Assembly: GCA_032718475.1 (NCBI GenBank)
Contig: JAUCBJ010006528.1
Coordinates: 1 to 62,000 of the forward strand
DNA from: Nemertoderma westbladi
Lineage: Eukaryota > Xenacoelomorpha > Nemertodermatida > Nemertodermatidae
DNA: 62,000 nt
Reading direction: 5' to 3'
Part shown: positions 46,001 to 56,829 of the stretch, in pieces
Position numbering within the stretch: the first letter of the stretch is position 1
Layout of the letters: each line of letters opens with the position of its first letter
The notes under the pieces: model-generated
Told to the model about the DNA's origin: nothing
Seen by the model: only the letters and a program-made list of their open reading frames with translations
Database searches by the model: none
Translations under genes and position numbers: made by a program

Positions 46001-49000
46001 AAGCCTCGAAGTGGGGGCAGTGTAAAGTATCTGTGTGAGTGCAAATAAAGCCTCGAAGTGGGGGCAGTGTAAAGTATCTGTGTGAGTGTAAATAAAGCCT
46101 CGAAGTGGGGGCAGTGTAAAGTATCTGTGTGAGTGCAAATAAAGCCTCGAAGTGGGGGCAGTGTAAAGTATCTGTGTGAGTGCAAATAAAGTCTCGAAGT
46201 GGGGGCAGTGTAAAGTATCTGTGTGAGTGCAAATAAATCCTCGAAGTGGGGGCAGTGTAAAGTATCTGTGTGAGTGCAAATAAAGCCTCGAAGTGGGGGC
46301 AGTGTAAAGTATCTGTGTGAGTGTAAATAAAGCCTCGAAGTGGGGGCAGTGTAAAGTATCTGTGTGAGTGCAAATAAAGCCTCGAAGTGGGGGCAGTGTA
46401 AAGTATCTGTGTGAGTGCAAATAAAGTCTCGAAGTGGGGGCAGTGTAAAGTATCTGTGTGAGTGCAAATAAATCCTCGAAGTGGGGGCAGTGTAAAGTAT
46501 CTGTGTGAGTGCAAATAAAGCCTCGAAGTGGGGGCAGTGTAAAGTATCTGTGTGAGTGTAAATAAAGCCTCGAAGTGGGGGCAGTGTAAAGTATCTGTGT
46601 GAGTGCAAATAAAGCCTCGAAGTGGGGGCAGTGTAAAGTATCTGTGTGAGTGCAAATAAAGTCTCGAAGTGGGGGCAGTGTAAAGTATCTGTGTGAGTGT
46701 AAATAAAGCCTCGAAGTGGGTTCAGTGTAAAGTATCTGTGTGAGTGTAAATAAAGCGTTGCCGTGAGTACAGTGTAAAGTATCTGTGTGAGTGCAAATAA
46801 AGCCTCGAAGTGGGGGCAGTGTAAAGTATCTGTGTGAGTGCAAATAAAGCCTTGAAGTTTGGGCAGTGTAAAGTATCTGTGTGAGTGCAAATAAAGCCTT
46901 GAAGTTTGGGCAGTGTAAAGTATCTGTGTGAGTGTAAATAAAGCGTTGCCGTGAGTACAGTGTAAAGTATCTGTGTGAGTGCAAATAAAGCCTCGAAGTG
47001 GGGGCAGTGTAAAGTATCTGTGTGAGTGCAAATAAAGCCTCGAAGTGGGGGCAGTGTAAAGTATCTGTGTGAGTGCAAATAAAGCCTCGAAGTGGGGGCA
47101 GTGTAAAGTATCTGTGTGAGTGCAAATAAAGCCTCGAAGTGGGGGCAGTGTAAAGTATCTGTGTGAGTGTAAATAAAGCCTCGAAGTTTGGGCAGTGTAA
47201 AGTATCTGTGTGAGTGTAAATAAAGCGTTGCCGTGAGTACAGTGTAAAGTATCTGTGTGAGTGCAAATAAAGCCTCGAAGTGGGGGCAGTGTAAAGTATC
47301 TGTGTGAGTGCAAATAAAGCCTCGAAGTGGGGGCAGTGTAAAGTATCTGTGTGAGTGCAAATAAAGCCTCGAAGTGGGGGCAGTGTAAAGTATCTGTGTG
47401 AGTGCAAATAAAGCCTCGAAGTGGGGGCAGTGTAAAGTATCTGTGTGAGTGTAAATAAAGCCTCGAAGTTTGGGCAGTGTAAAACATCTGTGTGAGTGCA
47501 AATAAAGCCTCGAAGGGGGTTCGTGTAAAGTATCTGTGTGAGTGCAAATAAAGCCTCGAAGTGGGGGCAGTGTAAAGTATCTGTGTGAGTGCAAATAAAG
47601 TCTCGAAGTGGGGGCAGTGTAAAGTATCTGTGTGAGTGTAAATAAAGCCTCGAAGTGGGTTCAGTGTAAAGTATCTGTGTGAGTGTAAATAAAGCGTTGC
47701 CGTGAGTACAGTGTAAAGTATCTGTGTGAGTGCAAATAAAGCCTCGAAGTGGGGGCAGTGTAAAGTATCTGTGTGAGTGTAAATAAAGCCTTGAAGTTTG
47801 GGCAGTGTAAAGTATCTGTGTGAGTGTAAATAAAGCGTTGCCGTGAGTACAGTGTAAAGTATCTGTGTGAGTGCAAATAAAGCCTCGAAGTGGGGGCAGT
47901 GTAAAGTATCTGTGTGAGTGCAAATAAAGCCTCGAAGTGGGGGCAGTGTAAAGTATCTGTGTGAGTGCAAATAAAGCCTCGAAGTGGGTTCAGTGTAAAG
48001 TATCTGTGTGAGTGCAAATAAAGCCTCGAAGTGGGGGCAGTGTAAAGTATCTGTGTGAGTGCAAATAAAGCCTCGAAGTGGGGGCAGTGTAAAGTATCTG
48101 TGTGAGTGCAAATAAATCCTCGAAGTGGGGAAAGGGAAAGTATCTCTGTGAGTGTAAATAAAGCCTCGAAGTGGGGGCAGTGTAAAGTATCTGTGTGAGT
48201 GCAAATAAAGCCTCGAAGTGGGGGCAGTGTAAAGTATCTGTGTGAGTGCAAATAAATCCTCGAAGTGGGGAAAGGGAAAGTATCTCTGTGAGTGTAAATA
48301 AAGCCTCGAAGTGGGGGCAGTGTAAAGTATCTGTGTGAGTGCAAATAAAGCCTCGAAGGGGGTTCGTGTAAAGTATCTGTGTGAGTGCAAATAAATCCTC
48401 GAAGTGGGGAAAGGGAAAGTATCTCTGTGAGTGTAAATAAAGCCTCGAAGTGGGGGCAGTGTAAAGTATCTGTGTGAGTGCAAATAAAGCCTCGAAGTGG
48501 GGGCAGTGTAAAGTATCTGTGTGAGTGCAAATAAAGTCTCGAAGTGGGGGCAGTGTAAAGTATCTGTGTGAGTGCAAATAAAGCCTCGAAGTGGGGGCAG
48601 TGTAAAGTATCTGTGTGAGTGTAAATAAAGCCTCGAAGTGGGGGCAGTGTAAAGTATCTGTGTGAGTGCAAATAAAGCCTCGAAGTGGGGGCAGTGTAAA
48701 GTATCTGTGTGAGTGTAAATAAAGCGTTGCCGTGAGTACAGTGTAAAGTATCTGTGTGAGTGCAAATAAAGCCTTGAAGTTTGGGCAGTGTAAAGTATCT
48801 GTGTGAGTGTAAATAAAGTCTCGAAGTGGGGGCAGTGTAAAGTATCTGTGTGAGTGCAAATAAAGTCTCGAAGTGGGGGCAGTGTAAAGTATCTGTGTGA
48901 GTGCAAATAAAGCCTCGAAGTGGGGGCAGTGTAAAGTATCTGTGTGAGTGTAAATAAAGCCTCGAAGTGGGGGCAGTGTAAAGTATCTGTGTGAGTGCAA

Positions 49001-49439
49001 ATAAAGCCTCGAAGTGGGGGCAGTGTAAAGTATCTGTGTGAGTGCAAATAAAGTCTCGAAGTGGGGGCAGTGTAAAGTATCTGTGTGAGTGCAAATAAAG
49101 CCTCGAAGTGGGGGCAGTGTAAAGTATCTGTGTGAGTGTAAATAAAGCCTCGAAGTGGGGGCAGTGTAAAGTATCTGTGTGAGTGCAAATAAAGCCTCGA
49201 AGTGGGGGCAGTGTAAAGTATCTGTGTGAGTGTAAATAAAGCGTTGCCGTGAGTACAGTGTAAAGTATCTGTGTGAGTGCAAATAAAGCCTTGAAGTTTG
49301 GGCAGTGTAAAGTATCTGTGTGAGTGTAAATAAAGCCTCGAAGTGGGGGCAGTGTAAAGTATCTGTGTGAGTGCAAATAAAGCCTCGAAGTGGGGGCAGT
49401 GTAAAGTATCTGTGTGAGTGTAAATAAAGCCTCGAAGTG

Positions 49440-51240
49440 GGGGCAGTGTAAAGTATCTGTGTGAGTGTAAATAAAGCGTTGCCGTGAGTACAGTGTAAAG
49501 TATCTGTGTGAGTGTAAATAAAGCCTCGAAGTGGGGGCAGTGTAAAGTATCTGTGTGAGTGTAAATAAAGCGTTGCCGTGAGTACAGTGTAAAGTATCTG
49601 TGTGAGTGTAAATAAAGCGTTGCCGTGAGTACAGTGTAAAGTATCTGTGTGAGTGTAAATAAAGCGTTGCCGTGAGTACAGTGTAAAGTATCTGTGTGAG
49701 TGTAAATAAAGCGTTGCCGTGAGTACAGTGTAAAGTATCTGTGTGAGTGTAAATAAAGCCTCGAAGTGGGGGCAGTGTAAAGTATCTGTGTGAGTGTAAA
49801 TAAAGCGTTGCCGTGAGTACAGTGTAAAGTATCTGTGTGAGTGTAAATAAAGCGTTGCCGTGAGTACAGTGTAAAGTATCTGTGTGAGTGTAAATAAAGC
49901 CTCGAAGTGGGGGCAGTGTAAAGTATCTGTGTGAGTGTAAATAAAGCGTTGCCGTGAGTACAGTGTAAAGTATCTGTGTGAGTGTAAATAAAGCGTTGCC
50001 GTGAGTACAGTGTAAAGTATCTGTGTGAGTGTAAATAAAGCCTCGAAGTGGGGGCAGTGTAAAGTATCTGTGTGAGTGTAAATAAAGCGTTGCCGTGAGT
50101 ACAGTGTAAAGTATCTGTGTGAGTGTAAATAAAGCGTTGCCGTGAGTACAGTGTAAAGTATCTGTGTGAGTGTAAATAAAGCGTTGCCGTGAGTACAGTG
50201 TAAAGTATCTGTGTGAGTGTAAATAAAGCCTCGAAGTGGGGGCAGTGTAAAGTATCTGTGTGAGTGTAAATAAAGCGTTGCCGTGAGTACAGTGTAAAGT
50301 ATCTGTGTGAGTGTAAATAAAGCGTTGCCGTGAGTACAGTGTAAAGTATCTGTGTGAGTGTAAATAAAGCCTCGAAGTGGGGGCAGTGTAAAGTATCTGT
50401 GTGAGTGTAAATAAAGCGTTGCCGTGAGTACAGTGTAAAGTATCTGTGTGAGTGTAAATAAAGCGTTGCCGTGAGTACAGTGTAAAGTATCTGTGTGAGT
50501 GTAAATAAAGCGTTGCCGTGAGTACAGTGTAAAGTATCTGTGTGAGTGCAAATAAAGCCTCGAAGTGGGTTCAGTGTAAAGTATCTGTGTGAGTGTAAAT
50601 AAAGCCTCGAAGTTTGGGCAGTGTAAAGTATCTGTGTGAGTGTAAATAAAGCGTTGCCGTGAGTACAGTGTAAAGTATCTGTGTGAGTGCAAATAAAGCC
50701 TCGAAGTGGGTTCAGTGTAAAGTATCTGTGTGAGTGTAAATAAAGCCTCGAAGTTTGGGCAGTGTAAAGTATCTGTGTGAGTGTAAATAAAGCGTTGCCG
50801 TGAGTACAGTGTAAAGTATCTGTGTGAGTGTAAATAAAGCGTTGCCGTGAGTACAGTGTAAAGTATCTGTGTGAGTGTAAATAAAGCCTCGAAGTGGGGG
50901 CAGTGTAAAGTATCTGTGTGAGTGTAAATAAAGCGTTGCCGTGAGTACAGTGTAAAGTATCTGTGTGAGTGTAAATAAAGCCTCGAAGTGGGGGCAGTGT
51001 AAAGTATCTGTGTGAGTGCAAATAAAGCCACGAAGTGGGGGCAGTGTAAAGTATCTGTGTGAGTGCAAATAAAGCCTCGAAGTGGGGGCAGTGTAAAGTA
51101 TCTGTGTGAGTGTAAATAAAGCGTTGCCGTGAGTACAGTGTAAAGTATCTGTGTGAGTGTAAATAAAGCCTCGAAGTGGGGGCAGTGTAAAGTATCTGTG
51201 TGAGTGTAAATAAAGCGTTGCCGTGAGTACAGTGTAAAGT
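49440..51240. repeat. Satellite block dominated by D cassettes
   Basis: GTTGCCGTGAGTACAGTG units occur in runs of two to four, separated by single A units. This is the densest D region of the array and suggests local homogenisation. Confidence 0.85.
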
Positions 51241-51389
51241 ATCTGTGTGAGTGCAAATAAAGCCTCGAAGTGGGGGCAGTGTAAAGTATCTGTGTGAGTG
51301 CAAATAAAGCCTCGAGGTGGGGGCAGTGTAAAGTATCTGTGTGAGTGCAAATAAAGCCTCGAAGTGGGGGCAGTGTAAAGTATCTGTGT

Positions 51390-54250
51390 GGGTGCAAATA
51401 AAGTCTCGAAGTGGGGGCAGTGTAAAGTGTCTGTGTGAGTGCAAATAAAGTCTCGAAGTGGGGGCAGTGTAAAGTGTCTGTGTGAGTGCAAATAAAGTCT
51501 CGAAGTGGGGGCAGTGTAAAGTGTCTGTGTGAGTGCAAATAAAGTCTCGAAGTGGGGGCAGTGTAAAGTATCTGTGTCAGTGCAAATAAAGCCTCGAAGT
51601 GGGGGCAGTGTAAAGTGTCTGTGTGAGTGCAAATAAAGTCTCGAAGTGGGGGCAGTGTAAAGTATCTGTGTCAGTGCAAATAAAGCCTCGAAGTGGGGGC
51701 AGTGTAAAGTGTCTGTGTGAGTGCAAATAAAGTCTCGAAGGGGGTTCAGTGTAAAGTATCTGTGTGGGTGCAAATAAAGCCTCGAGGTGGGGGCAGTGTA
51801 AAGTATCTGTGTGAGTGCAAATAAAGCCTCGAAGTGGGGGCAGTGTAAAGTATCTGTGTGAGTGCAAATAAAGTCTCGAAGTGGGGGCAGTGTAAAGTGT
51901 CTGTGTGAGTGCAAATAAAGTCTCGAAGTGGGGGCAGTGTAAAGTATCTGTGTGAGTGCAAATAAAGCCTCGAAGTGGGGGCAGTGTAAAGTATCTGAGT
52001 GAGTGCAAATAAAGCCTCGAAGTGGGGGCAGTGTAAAGTATCTGTGTGAGTGCAAATAAAGCCTCGAAGTGGGGGCAGAGTAAAGTATCTGTGTGAGTGC
52101 AAATAAAGCCTCGAAGTGGGGGCAGTGTAAAGTATCTGTGTGAGTGCAAATAAAGCCTCGAAGTGGGGGCAGTGTAAAGTATCTGTGTGAGTGCAAATAA
52201 AGCCTCGAAGTGGGGGCAGTGTAAAGTATCTGTGTGAGTGCAAATAAAGCCTCGAAGTGGGGGCAGTGTAAAGTATCTGTGTGAGTGCAAATAAAGTCTC
52301 GAAGTGGGGGCAGTGTAAAGTATCTGTGTGAGTGCAAATAAAGTCTCGAAGTGGGGGCAGTGTAAAGTGTCTGTGTGAGTGCAAATAAAGTCTCGAAGTG
52401 GGGGCAGTGTAAAGTATCTGTGTGAGTGCAAATAAAGCCTCGAAGTGGGGGCAGTGTAAAGTATCTGTGTGAGTGCAAATAAAGCCTCGAGGGTTGGGCA
52501 GTGTAAAGTATCTGTGTGAGTGCAAATAAAGTCTCGAAGTGGGGGCAGTGTAAAGTATCTGTGTGAGTGCAAATAAAGCCTCGAAGTGGGGGCAGTGTAA
52601 AGTATCTGTGTGAGTGCAAATAAAGTCTCGAAGTGGGGGCAGTGTAAAGTATCTGTGTGGGTGCAAATAAAGTCTCGAAGTGGGGGCAGTGTAAAGTATC
52701 TGTGTGAGTGCAAATAAAGTCTCGAAGTGGGGGCAGTGTAAAGTATCTGTGTGAGTGCAAATAAAGTCTCGAAGTGGGGGCAGTGTAAAGTATCTGTGTG
52801 GGTGCAAATAAAGCCTCGAGGTGGGGGCAGTGTAAAGTATCTGTGTGAGTGCAAATAAAGCCTCGAGGGTTGGGCAGTGTAAAGTATCTGTGTGAGTGCA
52901 AATAAAGTCTCGAAGTGGGGGCAGTGTAAAGTATCTGTGTGAGTGCAAATAAAGTCTCGAAGTGGGGGCAGTGTAAAGTATCTGTGTGAGTGCAAATAAA
53001 GTCTCGAAGTGGGGGCAGTGTAAAGTATCTGTGTGGGTGCAAATAAAGCCTCGAGGTGGGGGCAGTGTAAAGTATCTGTGTGAGTGCAAATAAAGCCTCG
53101 AGGGTTGGGCAGTGTAAAGTATCTGTGTGAGTGCAAATAAAGTCTCGAAGTGGGGGCAGTGTAAAGTATCTGTGTGAGTGCAAATAAAGTCTCGAAGTGG
53201 GGGCAGTGTAAAGTATCTGTGTGAGTGCAAATAAAGTCTCGAAGTGGGGGCAGTGTAAAGTATCTGTGTGGGTGCAAATAAAGCCTCGAGGTGGGGGCAG
53301 TGTAAAGTATCTGTGTGAGTGCAAATAAAGCCTCGAGGGTTGGGCAGTGTAAAGTATCTGTGTGAGTGCAAATAAAGTCTCGAAGTGGGGGCAGTGTAAA
53401 GTATCTGTGTGAGTGCAAATAAAGTCTCGAAGTGGGGGCAGTGTAAAGTGTCTGTGTGAGTGCAAATAAAGCCTCGAAGTTTGGGCAGTGTAAAGTATCT
53501 GTGTGAGTGTAAATAAAGCCTCGAGGGTTGGGCAGTGTAAAGTATCTGTGTGAGTGCAAATAAAGTCTCGAAGTGGGGGCAGTGTAAAGTATCTGTGTGA
53601 GTGCAAATAAAGTCTCGAAGTGGGGGCAGTGTAAAGTGTCTGTGTGAGTGCAAATAAAGCCTCGAAGTGGGGGCAGTGTAAAGTATCTGTGTGATTGCAA
53701 ATAAAGCCTCGAAGTGGGGGCAGTGTAAAGTATCTGTGTGAGTGCAAATAAAGCCTCGAAGTGGGGGCAGTGTAAAGTGTCTGTGTGAGTGCAAATAAAG
53801 CCTCGAAGTGGGGGCAGTGTAAAGTGTCTGTGTGAGTGCAAATAAAGCCTCGAAGTGGGGGCAGTGTAAAGTGTCTGTGTGAGTGCAAATAAAGCCTCGA
53901 AGTGGGGGCAGTGTAAAGTATCTGTGTGAGTGCAAATAAAGCCTCGATGTGGGGGCAGTGTAAAGTGTCTGTGTGAGTGCAAATAAAGCCTCGAAGTGGG
54001 GGCAGTGTAAAGTATCTGTGTGAGTGCAAATAAAGCCTCGAAGTGGGGGCAGTGTAAAGTGTCTGTGTGAGTGCAAATAAAGTCTCGAAGTGGGGGCAGT
54101 GTAAAGTATCTGTGTGAGTGCAAATAAAGCCTCGAAGTGGGGGCAGTGTAAAGTATCTGTGTGAGTGCAAATAAAGTCTCGAAGTGGGGGCAGTGTAAAG
54201 TATCTGTGTGAGTGCAAATAAAGCCTCGAAGTGGGGGCAGTGTAAAGTAT
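51390..54250. repeat. Right-end satellite block with GTCTCGAAG and GTGTCTG variants
   Basis: Units reading AAAGTCTCGAAG and GTAAAGTGTCTG are common, while B, D and E cassettes vanish. A recurring pattern with CTCGAGGGTTGGG and GTGGGTGCAAAT near 52490-53340 marks another higher-order repeat. The array stops cleanly after GTGTAAAGTAT at 54250. Confidence 0.8.
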
Positions 54251-54500
54251 GTTGTAATTGTATTCCAGAAATTAAAAAAAAAATTGTACTAAATTATTGC
54301 TAATTAAAAGCGCAAATACTGTATCAACTATCAAACACTTTGTATAGCTGTAGTGTGTTTATAAGTCGTTGTTTAAGTTGGTAAATTTTGGTATAATAAC
54401 CAACAGATATAATAATAAATCAACAGTAGTTAGTTTTTAAATGACGTCACAAATGTCTATATTTTTTCGCCATACAAATAATAGTTAGATAATCGTTCGA
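54251..54500. other. AT-rich unique spacer between the two large arrays
   Basis: No gene is seen on either strand. The minus strand was checked for a signal-peptide exon and none is apparent. It contains an A-rich run near 54275 and a full palindromic TGACGTCA. Confidence 0.6.
54442..54449. promoter_or_regulatory. Consensus CRE palindrome TGACGTCA
   Basis: A perfect CREB/ATF-type site about 50 bp before the 25-bp array, many of whose units carry GGACGTCA, one base different. Binding is not shown by sequence alone. Confidence 0.4.
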
Positions 54501-56130
54501 CACAGTTCGATCCGAAACCGGATGTCCCCAGTTCGATCCCACCTGGACGTTGCCAGTTCGATCCCACCCGGAGGTCACCGGTTCGATCCCACCCGGAGGT
54601 CCCCACTTTGATCCCACCTGGACGTCACCAGTTCGATCCCACGCGGAGGTCACCAGTTCGATCCCACCTGGACGTCGCCAGTTCGATCCCACCTGGACGT
54701 CACCAGTTCGATTCCACCCGGAGGTCACCAGTTCGATCCCACCCGGAGGTCACTAGTTTGATTCAACCCGGAGATCACCAGTTCGATCCCACCCGGAGGT
54801 CACCAGTTCGATCCCACCTGGACGTCACCAGTTCGATCCCACCCGGAGGTCACCGGTTCGATCCCACCCGGAGGTCACCAGTTCGATCCCACCTGGACGT
54901 CACCAGTTCGATCCCACCTGGACGTCACCAGTTCGGTCCCACCTGGACGTCGTCAGTTCGATCCCACCTGGACGTCACCAGTTCGGTCCCACCTGGACGT
55001 CGCCAGTTCGATCCCACCTGGATGTCGCCAGTTCGATCCCACCCGGAGGTCACCGGTTCGATCCCACCCGGAGGTCACCACTTCGATCCCACCTGGACGT
55101 CGCCACTTCGATCCCACCTGGAGGTCACCAGTTCGATCCAACCCGGAGGTCACCAGCTCTGTCCCACCTGGACGTCGCCAGTTCGATCCCACCTGGACGT
55201 CACCGGTTCGATCCCACCTGGACGTCACCAGTTCGATCCCACCCGGAGGTCACCGGTTCGATCCCACCCGGAGGTCACCAGTTCGATCCCACCTGGACGT
55301 CACCAGTTCGATCCCACCTGGACGTCACCGGTTCGATCCCACCTGGACGTCGCCAGTTCGATCCCACCTGGACGTCACCAGTTCGGTCCCACCTGGACGT
55401 CGCCAGTTCGATCCCACCTGGATGTCGCCAGTTCGATCCCACCCGGAGGTCACCGGTTCGATCCCACCCGGAGGTCACCAGTTCGATCCCACCCGGAGGT
55501 CGCCACTTCGATCCCACCTGGAGGTCACCAGTTCGATCCAACCCGGAGGTCACCAGTTCTGTCCCACCTGGACGTCGCCAGTTCGATCCCACCTGGACGT
55601 CACCGGTTCGGTCCCACCTGGACGTCACCAGTTCGATCCCACCTGGACGTCGCCAGTTCGATCCAACCCGGAGGTCACCAGTTCGATCCAACCCGGAGGT
55701 CACCAGTTCGATCCCACCCGGAGGTTACCAGTTCGATCCAACCCGGAGGTCCCCAGTTCGATCCAACCCGGAGGTCACCAGTTCGATCCAACCCGGAGGT
55801 CACCAGTTCGATCCAACCCGGAGGTCACCACTTCGATCCCACCTGGACGTCGCCACTTCGATCCCACCTGGAGGTCACCAGTTCGATCCAACCCGGAGGT
55901 CCCCAGTTCGATCCAACCCGGAGGTCACCAGTTCGATCCAACCCGGAGGTCACCACTTCGATCCCACCTGGACGTCGCCACTTCGATCCCACCTGGAGGT
56001 CACCAGTTCGATCCAACCCGGAGGTCACCACTTCGATCCCACCTGGACGTTGCCACTTCGATCCCACCTGGAGGTCACCAGTTCGATCCAACACGGAGGT
56101 CACCAGTTCGATCCCACCTGGTTGTCGCCA

Positions 56131-56829
56131 GTTCGATCCCACCTGGACGTCGCCACTTCGATCCCACCTGGAGGTCACCAGTTCGATCCCACCCGGAGGT
56201 CCCCACTTCGATCCCACCTGGACGTCGCCAGTTCGATCCCACGCGGAGGTCACCAGTTCGATCCCAACCCGGAGGTCACCAGTTCGATCCCACCTGGACG
56301 TCGCCAGTTCGATCCCACGCGGAGGTCACCACTTCGATCCCACCTGGACGTCACCACTTCGATCCCACCTGGACGTCGCCACTTCGATCCCACCTGGAGG
56401 TCACCAGTTCGATCCCACGCGGAGGTCCCCACTTCGATCCCACCCGGACGTCACCACTTCGATCCCACCTGGACGTCGCCAGTTCGATCCCTCGCGGAGG
56501 TCACCAGTTCGATCCCAACCCGGAGGTCACCAGTTCGATCCCACCTGGACGTCGCCAGTTCGATCCCACGCGGAGGTCACCACTTCGATCCCACCTGGAC
56601 GTCACCACTTCGATCCCACCTGGACGTCGCCACTTCGATCCCACCTGGACGTCACCAGTACGATCCAACCCGGAGGTCACCAGTTCGATCCCACCCGGAG
56701 GTCACCAGTTCGATCCCACCTGGACGTCACCACTTCGATCCCACCTGGACGTCACCACTTCGATCCCACCTGGACGTCACCAGTTCGATCCAACCTGGAG
56801 GTCACCAGTTCGATCCCACCCGGAGGTCA
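56131..56829. repeat. 700-bp segment duplicated at 58111-58809
   Basis: The variant order matches at an exact offset of 1980 bp, with about five substitutions (for example 56228 G/A, 56586 G/A). Within it, a segment near 56491 also recurs about 426 bp later (the CTCGCGGAGG variant at 56491 and 56917). Confidence 0.8.

Larger units (their letters stand above)
10994..54250. repeat. 46/47-bp satellite array, about 920 copies (43 kb)
   Basis: Each unit has a conserved core of about 29 bp (TAAAGTATCTGTGTGAGTG, then C/T, then AAATAAAGC) and a variable cassette of about 17 bp. The main cassettes are: A, TCGAAGTGGGGGCAGTG; B, TCGAAGTGGGGAAAGGG (46-bp unit); C, TCGAAGTTTGGGCAGTG; D, GTTGCCGTGAGTACAGTG; E, TCGAAGTGGGTTCAGTG; F, TCGAAGGGGGTTCGTG. 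On the + strand G outnumbers C about 16 to 6 per unit. The unit has no stop on the minus strand in any phase, so frames up to 3637 codons appear; 47 bp times 3 gives a 47-residue repeat. I regard these as non-coding. Higher-order duplications of 141, 332, 794 and about 2066 bp are visible. Confidence 0.98.

Noticed and set aside
10994-54250. CRISPR array (constant plus variable parts)
   Set aside because: The variable part comes from a handful of repeated cassettes, not unique spacers. There are no cas genes and the context is eukaryotic.
10994-54250. Centromere satellite with CENP-B box
   Set aside because: No match to the CENP-B box was seen. A centromeric role cannot be judged from sequence, and receptor exons sit directly beside the array.
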